From SKPT01 sp040905445 (lineage in GTDB: Bacteria; Planctomycetota; Phycisphaerae; Phycisphaerales; Phycisphaeraceae): DNA of 64,000 nucleotides. A model generated the notes under the pieces. The model made no database searches. It had not been told where the DNA came from and saw only the letters and a list, made by a program, of their open reading frames with translations. The stretch's first letter is position 1. Each line of letters starts with the position of its first letter. The position numbers and the translations under genes were made by a program. The stretch lies in NCBI GenBank assembly GCA_040905445.1, contig JBBDRN010000025.1:1-64000 (forward strand). The letters are read 5' to 3'. This document shows positions 8,901 to 17,024 of this stretch, piece by piece.

Positions 8901-10394
8901 TACGAGCAGCAGGGCGACGACCCGAACGTGGGCCTGCGCTTGGCGGAGACCCTCCTCCGCGCCGACCGGACCGACGAGGCCGGCGCCGTGCTGGAAGGCT
9001 TGCCCGGCAGCTCGCAGCGGTCGGCGCTGCTGGGGATCGTGGCGCGGCGGCGCGGCGACCTGGACCAGGCCGAGCGGCTGCTCGACCAGGCCCTGGGCCA
9101 GGCCCCCGCCAGCGCGCAGCTCTACTACGAACGGGCGCGCGTGCGACTGGAGCAGGGCAACGAGACGGCGCTGGCGATCAGCGACCTGAATTCGGCGCTC
9201 GAGCACCGGCCGAGCCTCGTGCAGGCCAGGCACCTGCTCGTGCGGATCCACGTCGGGCAGGGCAACTTCGACGAGGCCCGGCGGCAGTTGCGCCTCGTGC
9301 TCGGCCAGCAGCCGAACAGCACCTTCGCCAGGCGGCTGCTGACCGAGTTGCTCATCGCCGCGGGCGACGAGGCCGGGGCCCTGCGGGTCCTGGAAGAGGG
9401 CGAAAACCGCTTCGAGCAGGACGTGACCTGGCCCTGGCTGCGGGCGCAACTGCTGACCCAGCGCGGCGAGCACGGCCGGGCCGTCGCGGCCTGGCGCGTG
9501 GCGCTGTCGCGCGGCAACAGCCCGGCCTACCTGCTGGGACTCCTCGACGCGCACCTCGCCGCGGGGCAGACGGACGCGGCCCTCGCGCTGCTGCGCGACC
9601 ACGAGCAGGCCGTACGCTCGGTGCCGGCCCTTCGCGCCGTCCAGGCGCGGGCGCGGGCGGCCGCGGGCGACCGGCGCGGGGCGGACGAGGCGCTGGCGCA
9701 GGCGGTGCAGGCGAGCAACAGCGTGGAGCACCTCGCGACCGTGTCGCAGCAGATGGTGCTGGCCTACGGGCCGGACGAGGCGATCCAGCGGCTGACGGCG
9801 ATGCCGGTCGCCGGGCCCGACGCCTGGCGCGAGCTGACGCTCGCGGGCATCGAGGCGCAGGCCGGCCGCTCGATCCAGGCGGTGTCGCGGCTGGAGGCGA
9901 TTGACGTCGGCGACGACGCGGCGTTGACGGCCCTGCGCGACCGGGCGCTGGCGCAGGCGCTGCTCGAAGAGGGCGACTACGAGCGGTCGCGGCAGGTGTA
10001 CGAGCAACTGCTCGAGGCGGACCCGGACCACCTGGTCGCACTGAACAACGTCGCGTATATCATGGCCCGCCACTTGAACGAGGCCCAGGCGGCGCTGCCC
10101 CGGATCGAGCGTGCGGTGGAGCTGGCGCCCGACAACCCGCACGTGCTGGACACGCTGGGGGTGGTGCTGCACCACAGCGGCGAGCTGGAGGAGGCTCGCC
10201 GACGGCTGGAGCAGAGTCTGACGATGCGACCGACGGCGCGCGTGTACCTGCACATGGCGTACGTGGACCGCGACATGAACGAGCCGAGCAAGGCGCGGGA
10301 GATGGCCGAGCAGGCGCGGGCTCTGGCGCTGCGCCGCGACGACGAGCAGGTGCTTGAAGAGGTCGAGCAGTTGCTGGACGAACTGAGCCGCTGA
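5949..10394 (+). CDS. Giant TPR-repeat membrane-anchored protein
   Basis: 1481 residues starting with an uncleaved-looking hydrophobic segment (residues 9-30, FVLILSTSLVVLVGLVAAYWVV), followed almost entirely by tetratricopeptide-type helical pairs (for example LGDVAMAEGQYERAIDEYAKAIPQ near 40, LGDGLRAGGEFNDALEAYQQALDQRPDNAGAM near 755, and the final pairs near 1350-1450). The ATG is preceded by GGCGGAGGC. The helices should face the periplasm. Exosortase loci often carry a large TPR protein (PrsT type); this one lacks a lipobox, so it is an analogue rather than a clear orthologue. A scaffold for polysaccharide assembly is inferred from context only. Confidence 0.85.
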   Translation: MAGRVNTHFVLILSTSLVVLVGLVAAYWVVFVQRSVEQRIHLGDVAMAEGQYERAIDEYAKAIPQDRTNIELLEKHLEALRSVEVDDHLSAEDYLRWRQGTLQTLVELDPADEARVERRLAFEYDLIRDELSSWQMLEHLATGVLDANAQSVTARRYRASAQVRLLSGDLSRQDQLQPREDLRAVLEAAPGDPEAMHYLARWNLFEARRLDQPGRDPDQAAELRAEAMAMSRQMLEADPDDLHRQYRHLQILLASGLEDRDELEALVRELEAKLTEAPEPAYVVLALVDALQVVDQQPVGEGGLTWGLERGRDLLQAAIEVRPDVADFRAALGRIEAAAGRPDEAIEHYEATREMTRSALVRDYLATRRTRINATFHLANLLVRQAALAQGEDRAAVMDEIRSLTEEIAFQVSGEAAAVLLIEGKLALLEGELARAATLLDRASEGYRGANPEPLRFAAGVYERLGDWGAAADRLQAWIALQPQLLEPRLQLAELRGRGGELDQAEQVLAPVLAAQPDHPEANRLQAAILMQRGQMDEAMAVYERLDPETLGPRGLVQLVQLYAAQDRRDDAQAVVERRLEADPGDLVALQMLAGLDAEQMEARLADAEAVGADASAVDRLRQRLSGESPDLAQMLAELVDQEQDPMRRLLMRAQGNRRMGDREAMHEALAEAIAMDPNHRALVAMRFEVALEERDWNTAAQMAERAGEDDLDMARGAFYRGRLALAQGESRLAVAQLRQGLAARPIFSEGYRYLGDGLRAGGEFNDALEAYQQALDQRPDNAGAMRGLAAAHDARGEHAEALTWLRDAIRHGGMRDERLLTAYLDYEQTHGDRERALMLRQRLAETRPEHMLNQRGLAVLLAQMGRRDEARDAVAQLVEQHGQTRETMEAVAEVHRLAGQVQEGANVLRRYINSRGDDVEAADYVLLARYGMAVNTSLDQVIGAYERARPLEDPQRMQVTRELADLLFGRGEMERALTYYEQLYEQQGDDPNVGLRLAETLLRADRTDEAGAVLEGLPGSSQRSALLGIVARRRGDLDQAERLLDQALGQAPASAQLYYERARVRLEQGNETALAISDLNSALEHRPSLVQARHLLVRIHVGQGNFDEARRQLRLVLGQQPNSTFARRLLTELLIAAGDEAGALRVLEEGENRFEQDVTWPWLRAQLLTQRGEHGRAVAAWRVALSRGNSPAYLLGLLDAHLAAGQTDAALALLRDHEQAVRSVPALRAVQARARAAAGDRRGADEALAQAVQASNSVEHLATVSQQMVLAYGPDEAIQRLTAMPVAGPDAWRELTLAGIEAQAGRSIQAVSRLEAIDVGDDAALTALRDRALAQALLEEGDYERSRQVYEQLLEADPDHLVALNNVAYIMARHLNEAQAALPRIERAVELAPDNPHVLDTLGVVLHHSGELEEARRRLEQSLTMRPTARVYLHMAYVDRDMNEPSKAREMAEQARALALRRDDEQVLEEVEQLLDELSR

Positions 10395-10435
10395 TCGGCA
10401 GGATATTGAACCCAACCCTCCGAGAGGATCGATCG

Positions 10436-12760
10436 ATGAGTGCAATGCCCCCCTCCCCGATTCCGCCGCTGGGGCCGACGTCGGCCGCGGCGATGCCCGC
10501 CCCGCGTTCGCGCACCAAGGCCGTGGACCCGCTGCGCGTTCTGCGCCAGTGGATGTGGGTGCTCATCGCCCTGTTCGTGCTCGGCGTGGCGCTGGGGACG
10601 GGCCTCTGGGCCATGCTGCATCAGCAGGCGCCGCGCTTCACGTCCGAGGCGACGTTCCGCGTCGTGCCCAGCGCCGCGAGCGTGTGGGACCCGGAGATCG
10701 GGGGCATGGGCGACATCGGCCGGGGCGACGTCATCGAGCGGTTCATGCAGAGTGAGGTGCAGCGCATCCAGAGCGAGGAGGTCGTGCGCGGCGCGATCCG
10801 TCGCCCCGAGGTGCGTGAGACGAAGTGGATCCAGCGCTTCATCGACGACCAGGGTGGGCTGAACGTCGGACGGGCGCACGAGCGGCTGATCGAGCGCAAC
10901 ATGCGCGTGGGCATCGTGCGCGGGACGATGCTCTTTAGCGTGCGGATCAGCACGCGGGAAAAGGACGACGCGCAGCGCATCCTAAACGCGATCAGGGCCG
11001 AGTACGACCAGCGGATCCGCAACGAGACCACGCGGCAGTACACGACGCTGCGGGGGACATTCACCAACGAGCTGCGGCGCTGGCAGACGGACCTGGCGCA
11101 GGCGCACGCGGAGCTTCGACGTTTCGTCGTCGACGAGGACCTGGCCAGCCTCGAAAGCCGCTACAGCGAGGCGAGCATCAGCTACCAGCGTCTCGCCGAG
11201 CAGCACGTCGAGCTGGAGATGGCGCTGGACCGGATGCGCGAGGCCTACCAGATGCAGCGCGACCAGCTCGAGCGCGGCGAGTACGAGGCCGGCCCGGAGA
11301 CGCTGGCGCAGATCGAGATGCGCCCGGGCATCGAGAACCTGAACGAGCGTACGCGTCAGCTTCGGCTTCAGCGCGATCGGCTGCTGGGACGCGGCTTCGA
11401 CGAGAACCACCAGCGGATCCATGACATCGACCAGCACCTGCTGGCCATCGAGGCCGAGAAGGAGCGCGAGATCCGCCGCATGATCCGCGAGTACCAGGCG
11501 GCGCGGGTGGACGGCACGGCGAACATGATCCAGACGGTTAGGGGCCAGCTCGACGCCCTCGAGCCGAAGATCGTCGAGGCGACGCGTCGGCTGGCGGATA
11601 TGAACGAGCGCTTGAGCCGGTACCGCGAGCTCGAGGAGCGTGTCGAGTACACGCGGACGCGTCGCGACTTCGTCGAGGAGAAGCTGGCGGAGATTCGCCT
11701 GATGGGCGATCGGCCGGACATGCTGCCCGTGCAGGCGCAGATGGGCCCGACCTCGCCGGAGCTGACGTTTCCGCAGATCCGCATCATCGTGCCGGGCGTG
11801 ACGCTCCTGCTGCTGGCGATCGGCGGCGGGTTGATCTTCCTGCGCGAAATGCTCGACCAGCGGCTGCGCGGCCCGGCGGACCTGTCGCTCTTGGGCGACG
11901 CGGAGTTGCTGGGCGTCGTGCCCGACGCCCGCGAGGACCGGGCCGGCACCGGGCGCATCGAAGGCGCCGTCGAGCAGGACCCGGCCGGGCTCATCGCCGA
12001 GGCGTTTCGCCAGGTGCGCAGCGCCGTGCTGAGCAAGATGGACCGGCGGGGGTACAAGACGCTGATGATCGTCGGCCCGCAGGCGGGCTCCGGCGCGTCG
12101 GCGGTGGCGCAGAACCTCGCCGCCAGCCTGGCGTTCAACGGGCGCAAGGTGCTCGTGATCGACGCGGACTTCCGCCGGCCGGTGCAGCACCAGCTCGCCG
12201 GCGTGGGCAACGACAAGGGGTTGATCGACTGCCTTAAGGGCCAGGCGTCGCTCGCCGACGTGGTCGTGGCGCTCAACGGCGACGGGCTGAGCGTCCTGCC
12301 CACGGGCCAGGCGCGGCAGGCTGCGCCGGAGTTGCTCGAAAGCGTGCGCTTCCGGACGCTCTTGAGCGAAGCGGAGCGCGAGTACGACGTGATCCTCATC
12401 GACGCCCCGCCGGCGCTGCTGGCGGCCGACGCGCAGCTTCTGGCGCGGCACCTGGACGCGATGGCGGTCGTCGTGCGGGCCGACCGCGACAAGCGCGGCA
12501 TGGTCGACCGCATGATCCGCCAGCTCGACGGCCAGCGGGCGGACGTGCTCGGGCTCGTGCTCAACGGCGTGCGTCCGAGTGCCGGCGGCTACTTCCGCCG
12601 CAGCTACCGCGAGTTCTACCGCTACCGGGCGCTGCAGGCGTCGGAGGCGCCCGGCACCGGCAAGGGCCGGACCCCCGCCGCCCCCGCCCGGCAGTTGGAG
12701 ACCGAGGCGGCGACCGTCGGCAGCGGCAGCAACGACGAGCCGCACGACGGGCGCGGTTAA
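10436..12760 (+). CDS. Wzz/BY-kinase-like polysaccharide co-polymerase with altered Walker A
   Basis: 774 residues from the ATG at 10436 (GAGAGG upstream); an upstream in-frame ATG adds 10 residues. Order: TM1 (about 38-60), long periplasmic coiled-coil section, TM2 (about 452-475), then a cytoplasmic ATPase-like domain. Walker A' (VIDADFRRP, 574-582) and Walker B (VILIDAPPA, D656) are clear, and the tail has a tyrosine cluster (YFRRSYREFYRYR). The P-loop is not canonical: GPQAGSGASAV at 547-557 has Ala554 where the ATP-binding Lys of GxGKS/T belongs. The protein therefore looks like a chain-length regulator whose kinase activity may be lost. Same operon as the export and exosortase genes. 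Confidence 0.88.
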   Translation: MSAMPPSPIPPLGPTSAAAMPAPRSRTKAVDPLRVLRQWMWVLIALFVLGVALGTGLWAMLHQQAPRFTSEATFRVVPSAASVWDPEIGGMGDIGRGDVIERFMQSEVQRIQSEEVVRGAIRRPEVRETKWIQRFIDDQGGLNVGRAHERLIERNMRVGIVRGTMLFSVRISTREKDDAQRILNAIRAEYDQRIRNETTRQYTTLRGTFTNELRRWQTDLAQAHAELRRFVVDEDLASLESRYSEASISYQRLAEQHVELEMALDRMREAYQMQRDQLERGEYEAGPETLAQIEMRPGIENLNERTRQLRLQRDRLLGRGFDENHQRIHDIDQHLLAIEAEKEREIRRMIREYQAARVDGTANMIQTVRGQLDALEPKIVEATRRLADMNERLSRYRELEERVEYTRTRRDFVEEKLAEIRLMGDRPDMLPVQAQMGPTSPELTFPQIRIIVPGVTLLLLAIGGGLIFLREMLDQRLRGPADLSLLGDAELLGVVPDAREDRAGTGRIEGAVEQDPAGLIAEAFRQVRSAVLSKMDRRGYKTLMIVGPQAGSGASAVAQNLAASLAFNGRKVLVIDADFRRPVQHQLAGVGNDKGLIDCLKGQASLADVVVALNGDGLSVLPTGQARQAAPELLESVRFRTLLSEAEREYDVILIDAPPALLAADAQLLARHLDAMAVVVRADRDKRGMVDRMIRQLDGQRADVLGLVLNGVRPSAGGYFRRSYREFYRYRALQASEAPGTGKGRTPAAPARQLETEAATVGSGSNDEPHDGRG

Positions 12761-12811
12761 GCCCGGCGGCGAAGGCGGAGATCGTCGGCCGCGGGCCGGC
12801 AGGGAAGGGAC

Positions 12812-14155
12812 ATGGGTTTGAGCCTGACGAGCCTGGCGACGACCGCGGCCGGTGGTCCCGGCACTGGCGGGGCCGGTGCGGACGGGGTCGTTGCCGTGAT
12901 CGCGCCCTATATGGCGGTGTTCTTCATCGCCTTCTTCGTCGCGCTGCTGCTGACGCCGGTGATGCGCCTGCTGGCCCTGAGCAACGGGGTGGTGGACCAC
13001 CCAGATGTGGCGCGCAAGCTGCACCGCGAGCCGATCGCGTACCTCGGCGGGGTGGCGATCTTCCTCGGCTGGCTGGCGGGCGTGAGCGCCTGCTACGTCG
13101 CGTCGCCGCAGAACCTGTGGGCCAGCGGCTTCAGCGTCGCCGGCATCCACGTGCCGATCAGCATCATCCTGGGAGCGATGGCGATCACGCTCACGGGGCT
13201 GTTTGACGACGTGTACGGCATCAGCCCGCGGGTGAAGGTGGGCGGGCAGCTCTTTGCCGCCGCCGCACTCGCCAGCCAGGACGTGGGCCTGCGCCTCGTG
13301 GAGAACACGCTGACCATCGTGGGCGTGAGCGACGCGCCGGACTTGCTGGTCTACACGCTGGGTACGGCGGTGATCGCCGGGTTCGTCATCGGCGGGTGCA
13401 ACGCGATGAACCTGCTCGACGGGCTGGACGGGCTCGCCGCCGGCGTCGGCGCGATCGCGTGCCTGGGGTTCCTGGTCATCGCCGGCGTGGTCGCATTCCG
13501 CGCCGGCGGGGAGCCGGCGATCGACGGCTATGCCGACGGCGTGCGCATCATCATGTGCCTGGCGGTGTTGGGGGCGCTGCTGGGGTTCCTGCCCTACAAC
13601 TTCAACCCGGCGACGATCTTCATGGGCGACGCCGGCTCGCTGCTGCTGGGCTACCTGTGCGTGACGACGATCCTGCTGTTCGCACAGACGTCGGGCAGCG
13701 GGCTGCTGCTGGTGACGGCCGCCCTGATCGTCTTCGCCCTGCCGATCACCGACACGTCGCTGGCGATCTTCCGCCGCAAGATGCAGGGTCGGCCGATCAT
13801 GTCGCCCGACAACGGGCACCTGCACCACCTGCTGAGGCGGTCGGGGCTGTCGATCCGCCAGACGGTGGTGGCGCTGTACAGCCTGGCGGGCGTGTTCGCG
13901 GTGCTGGGCGTGACGATGGTCGTCCTCGAGGCACGCGTCCGCTACGTGCTGGTGCTGTTCCTGGCGCTGTACGCGCTGATCATGATCACGGCGTACAAGT
14001 ACGGCCAGGCGCAGGCGGCTGCCGCGCGGGAGGCTCCCGAGGCCGAGGCCGGGATCGAGGCGTCGTTGCCGGGCGCGGGCGGTGAGCCGGGCGAGGCGGA
14101 GCCTGTGGCGGCATCGTCAGGGCCTGCTCACCCGGGCGGGCACAACCCGGCGTAG
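12812..14155 (+). CDS. Undecaprenyl-phosphate sugar-1-phosphate transferase, WecA/TagO-MraY family
   Basis: 447-residue multipass membrane enzyme that moves a sugar-1-phosphate (usually GlcNAc-1-P) from UDP-sugar to undecaprenyl phosphate, the first membrane step of a glycan. Family motifs: HREPIAYLGG (71-80), the paired acidic residues in LFDDVYG (D132, D133), NAMNLLDGLDGLA (197-209), ATIFMGDAGS near 270-279, and the HLHH loop near 330-336. AAGGGAC precedes the ATG. The C-terminal 40 residues are a low-complexity Ala/Glu/Gly tail. Fifth and last gene of the polysaccharide run; it likely starts the glycan exported by the SLBB protein. Confidence 0.92.
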   Translation: MGLSLTSLATTAAGGPGTGGAGADGVVAVIAPYMAVFFIAFFVALLLTPVMRLLALSNGVVDHPDVARKLHREPIAYLGGVAIFLGWLAGVSACYVASPQNLWASGFSVAGIHVPISIILGAMAITLTGLFDDVYGISPRVKVGGQLFAAAALASQDVGLRLVENTLTIVGVSDAPDLLVYTLGTAVIAGFVIGGCNAMNLLDGLDGLAAGVGAIACLGFLVIAGVVAFRAGGEPAIDGYADGVRIIMCLAVLGALLGFLPYNFNPATIFMGDAGSLLLGYLCVTTILLFAQTSGSGLLLVTAALIVFALPITDTSLAIFRRKMQGRPIMSPDNGHLHHLLRRSGLSIRQTVVALYSLAGVFAVLGVTMVVLEARVRYVLVLFLALYALIMITAYKYGQAQAAAAREAPEAEAGIEASLPGAGGEPGEAEPVAASSGPAHPGGHNPA

Positions 14156-14508
14156 GCGCCGCGAAGGGCCCGTGGCCCGGGACGGGCGGTGTGGGAACCG
14201 ACCTCGGGGAGGATTGGGGGCGGCCTCCGGGCGATTCACGGTTACCCCAGCTTGCAGGGGTCAGGGGGGCTGTTACAATGATACGACGGTCGATGAGGCG
14301 GCCGGCCTGAGCGGTATGCGCCGCTCGCCTGCCGTTTCGTTTCTTTTGTCAACCTCGTGGTGCGGCCGATGCGAATCGGCCCGATTTCCGCGCCCCCGGC
14401 CGCAAGCTCCAAGGCTGCCTCGTCAGCCCGGGCTCGACCCTTCGTCATGGGTCGCACGACGCCGACGCGCGGGCGGGGCTCCACGCCCCATTGAAGGAGC
14501 ACGTGATC
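14156..14508 (+). other. Gene-free leader region of rpsB
   Basis: No gene was recognised in this 353-nt stretch. It contains a promoter-like pair at 14252-14279, giving a predicted rpsB 5' leader of about 220 nt, and a short GGGGC/GCCCC stem at about 14477-14491, directly before the rpsB ribosome binding site. A long leader would leave room for r-protein feedback control, but no known S2 leader motif was recognised. Confidence 0.5.
14252..14279 (+). promoter_or_regulatory. Putative sigma70-type promoter for rpsB-tsf
   Basis: TTGCAG (14252-14257) and TACAAT (14274-14279) are separated by 16 nt. The -10 hexamer matches TATAAT at five of six positions and the -35 matches TTGACA at four of six. 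It lies in the only large gap before rpsB and reads towards it. Confidence 0.6.
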
Positions 14509-15399
14509 ATGGCATCCCTCGCCAAAGACCTGGTCGAAGCCGGCATTCACTTCGGCCATCGCGCAACGAACTGGAACCCGAAGATGGCGCCCTACATCTT
14601 CGGCAAACGAAACAAAATCCACATCATCGACGTGAAGCAGACCATCAAGGGCCTGCTGCTGGCGCGAAAGTTCCTCACCCGCACCGTCGCCTCGGGCAAG
14701 GACGTGCTCTTCGTCGGCACCAAGCGGCAGGCCCGCGCCATCCTCGAGCGACACGTGCCCGACACCGGCATGCACTACGTCACCGAGCGCTGGCTCGGCG
14801 GCACGCTCACCAACTTCCGCACCATCCGCGAGCGACTCAAGCGCCTCGAAGAGCTCGAGCAGATCGAAGAGTCCGGCCAGATCGACAACTACTCCAAGAA
14901 GATGGAGTCGCAGCTCCGCCGCGAGAAGGACAAGATCCTGCGCAACCTCGGCGGGCTGCGGAGCATGACCAAGCTCCCCGGCGCGATGGTCGTCATCGAC
15001 GTCGCCCACGAGCACAACGCCGTCAAGGAAGCCCGCAAGCTCGGCATCCCGACGGTCTGCCTGATCGACACCGACTCCGACCCCGACTTCGCCGACATCC
15101 CCATCCCGGGCAACGACGACGCGATCCGGGCGATCGAGGTCGTCGTCGCGAGCCTCGGCGCCGCGGTGATGGAGGGCAAGACGGCCCGTGCCCAGGCGCA
15201 GCTCGAGCAGCAGGCCGGCCAGGAGCAGCCGGGCGAGTCGGCGGCCCGGGGCGCGGGGCAGCCTCGTCGCAGCCGGCGCACGCAGTTCCGCGCCGAGGGC
15301 GGTGCGGACGAAGCGCCCGCCGGCGAGGAAGCGCCCAAGCCGGTGACCAGCGCCGCGGGCCACGAGGGTGGCGAGCGTGCGGCGCCGCAGCAGCCCTGA
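14509..15399 (+). CDS. rpsB: 30S ribosomal protein S2
   Basis: 296 residues. The N-terminal signature (LVEAGIHFGHRATNWNPKMAPYIFG) and the later GAMVVIDVAHEHNAVKEARKLGIP and LIDTDSDPDFADIPIPGNDDA segments are typical of S2. The ATG at 14509 is chosen because GGAG precedes it by 9 nt and the product then starts MASLAKDLVEAG. The family core ends near residue 222; the remaining about 75 residues are a Gln/Ala/Glu/Arg-rich low-complexity extension. Followed after 59 nt by tsf, the usual pairing. Confidence 0.97.
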   Translation: MASLAKDLVEAGIHFGHRATNWNPKMAPYIFGKRNKIHIIDVKQTIKGLLLARKFLTRTVASGKDVLFVGTKRQARAILERHVPDTGMHYVTERWLGGTLTNFRTIRERLKRLEELEQIEESGQIDNYSKKMESQLRREKDKILRNLGGLRSMTKLPGAMVVIDVAHEHNAVKEARKLGIPTVCLIDTDSDPDFADIPIPGNDDAIRAIEVVVASLGAAVMEGKTARAQAQLEQQAGQEQPGESAARGAGQPRRSRRTQFRAEGGADEAPAGEEAPKPVTSAAGHEGGERAAPQQP

Positions 15400-15458
15400 G
15401 CGGTCGGCGCGCGACCGACGAACCAATCAAGAATCCGTGAGTCAAGGAGACACCAGTC

Positions 15459-16265
15459 ATGGCGATCACCGCCAAGGACGTGAAGAGCCTGCGTGACCGA
15501 ACGGGCCTGGGCATGATGGAATGCAAGCAGGCGCTCGCTGAGGTCGAGGGCGACGTGGACAAGGCCGTCGACTTGCTGCGCCAGCGCGGGCTGTCGAAGA
15601 TGGACACGCGCAGCGATCGCACGTCGGCGGAGGGGCGCGTGGCGGCGATCGTTTCCGAGGACCGCAGCCGCGGCGCGATCGTCGAGCTCAACACCGAGAC
15701 GGACTTCACCGCCAACAACGACCAGTTCGTGGCGATGACCGACGCGGTGACGCGCGAGGCGCTCAAGCATGACGCCGGCCCCGTCGAGCCGAACGACGCG
15801 ATCAAGGCGGCGATCGACGAGGTGCGGCTGACGACGAAGGAAAACGTGCAGTTCGCCCGCGGGCACGTGCTCGGCGGCGGCGGCTCGACCGTCGGTGCGT
15901 ACGTCCACTTCACCGGCAAGGTGGGGGTGATCGTCGAGCTCGCCGGCGAGGCGTCCGACGAGCTGCTCAAGGATCTGTGCATGCACATTTCGGCCGTGAG
16001 CCCCGTGCCCGTGGGCGTGCACGAGGACGAGGTGCCCGAGTCGATCATCGACAAGGAGCGCCAGGTCGCCAAGGCCCAGGCCATGGAGCAGGGCAAGCCG
16101 GAGAACATCGCCGAGAAGATGGTCGAGGGGAAGATCCGCAAGTTCTACGACGAGCACGTGCTGCTGCGTCAGCCGTTCATCAAGGACGACAAGCAGCAGA
16201 TCAAGGACCTGCTGCCCAAGGGCACGACGATCGAGCGGTTCGTCCGCTACCAGGTCGGCGGGTGA
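15459..16265 (+). CDS. tsf: Translation elongation factor Ts
   Basis: 268 residues; guanine-nucleotide exchange factor for EF-Tu. The N-terminal UBA-like module (VKSLRDRTGLGMMECKQALAEVEGDVDKAVDLLRQRG) and the core signature (GAIVELNTETDFTANNDQF) are intact. AAGGAG sits 9-10 nt before the ATG. Co-transcription with rpsB is the expected arrangement. Its stop codon overlaps the first base of a perfect hairpin that could end the transcript, although no U tract follows. Confidence 0.97.
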   Translation: MAITAKDVKSLRDRTGLGMMECKQALAEVEGDVDKAVDLLRQRGLSKMDTRSDRTSAEGRVAAIVSEDRSRGAIVELNTETDFTANNDQFVAMTDAVTREALKHDAGPVEPNDAIKAAIDEVRLTTKENVQFARGHVLGGGGSTVGAYVHFTGKVGVIVELAGEASDELLKDLCMHISAVSPVPVGVHEDEVPESIIDKERQVAKAQAMEQGKPENIAEKMVEGKIRKFYDEHVLLRQPFIKDDKQQIKDLLPKGTTIERFVRYQVGG

Positions 16266-16284
16266 CGCCGCGCCCACGCGGCGT
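16265..16284. repeat. Perfect hairpin at the tsf 3' end, GCCGCG family
   Basis: ACGCCGCG, a CCCA loop, then CGCGGCGT. The inner 18 nt, CGCCGCGCCCACGCGGCG, occur identically at 35327-35344. The hairpin begins at the last base of the tsf stop codon. There is no T run, so a Rho-independent terminator is not shown; a dispersed palindromic repeat is the better description. Confidence 0.6.
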
Positions 16285-16339
16285 TCCGGGGGCGTACCGT
16301 GAGACGCGTCGCCCAAGGGCGACCGCTAACACAACTATC

Positions 16340-16804
16340 TCATACCGTGTTCGGCTCGCGGTCCTGGATGAGCTGGTAGAGCTCCTCCGCGGTGGACGCG
16401 TTCTTGATCGCGGTGCGAAACTCGGCGTCGGTGAGCATGCGGCTGATGCGCGCCAAGGCCTGGATGTGGGGCCCGGTCTGGTCCTCGGGCGAGGCGAGCA
16501 GCAGCAGCAACTCGACCGGCTGGCCGTCGATCGCGCCGAAGTCGAGCGGTTGGGCGGGCTTGCCGATAGCCATGCGCAGGCGATCGACGCCCGCGCTCTT
16601 GCCGTGGGGGATGGCGATGCCATGCCCGATGCCGGTCGTGCGCGTGGTTTCGCGCTGCCAGATGGCCTGGTTGAGCTCATCGGCGCCGGTGATGCCGGTG
16701 CGGTCGACGAGCAGGTGGACGAGCTCGGCGATGGCGTCCTGCTTGCGGCCGGCCTCAAGCGGAACCTTGACGCAGTCGGGTTGGAGTATTTCGGTCAGTC
16801 GCAT
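16340..16804 (-). CDS. ptsN: PTS EIIA domain protein, fructose/nitrogen (PtsN) type, copy 1
   Basis: 154 residues, a single EIIA-2 domain that accepts phosphate from an HPr-type carrier on His67 (IGHGIAIPHGKS). ATG at 16804 has GGAG 8 nt upstream; extending the frame to 16900 adds only Pro/Arg-rich sequence. No IIB/IIC permease is nearby, so a regulatory EIIA-Ntr role is more likely than sugar uptake. A second EIIA is at 34228. The gene is convergent with tsf. Confidence 0.92.
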   Translation of the reverse strand: MRLTEILQPDCVKVPLEAGRKQDAIAELVHLLVDRTGITGADELNQAIWQRETTRTTGIGHGIAIPHGKSAGVDRLRMAIGKPAQPLDFGAIDGQPVELLLLLASPEDQTGPHIQALARISRMLTDAEFRTAIKNASTAEELYQLIQDREPNTV

Positions 16805-16947
16805 GGACCAGGCTCCGCGCCGCCGGTGCAGCGCGGCAGGGGCCGCGCCCGCCCACGGCGACGGAGCGGGCACGATACCCCGCGGGGCGCGGCGCTTCAA
16901 GCGCGGCAGGTGGATTCTGCGGCTGCGCGGGCGGCCGCGGTTCCCCT

Positions 16948-17015
16948 GTAGGGTCCGCTGTGGGAACCTTCCCGGGCCGACGTGACGCAGGAAAAGGTCC
17001 GCACAGCGGACCCTG
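16948..17015. repeat. GTAGGGTCCGC inverted-repeat element, copy 1
   Basis: Left arm 16948-16970 and right arm 16994-17015 of the five-copy family described in the findings. This is the most decayed copy: the left arm has GGA in place of CGG, and the terminal TAC of the right arm has become TGC. It lies between the 3' end of the glycosyltransferase (stop at 17025-17027) and the 5' end of ptsN. Confidence 0.85.
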
Positions 17016-17024
17016 CGGGACGCC

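Noticed and set aside
16948..17015. Insertion sequence or transposon ends
   Set aside because: No transposase gene and the element is only about 70 bp; no target duplication could be recognised. A REP/MITE-like element is the better description.
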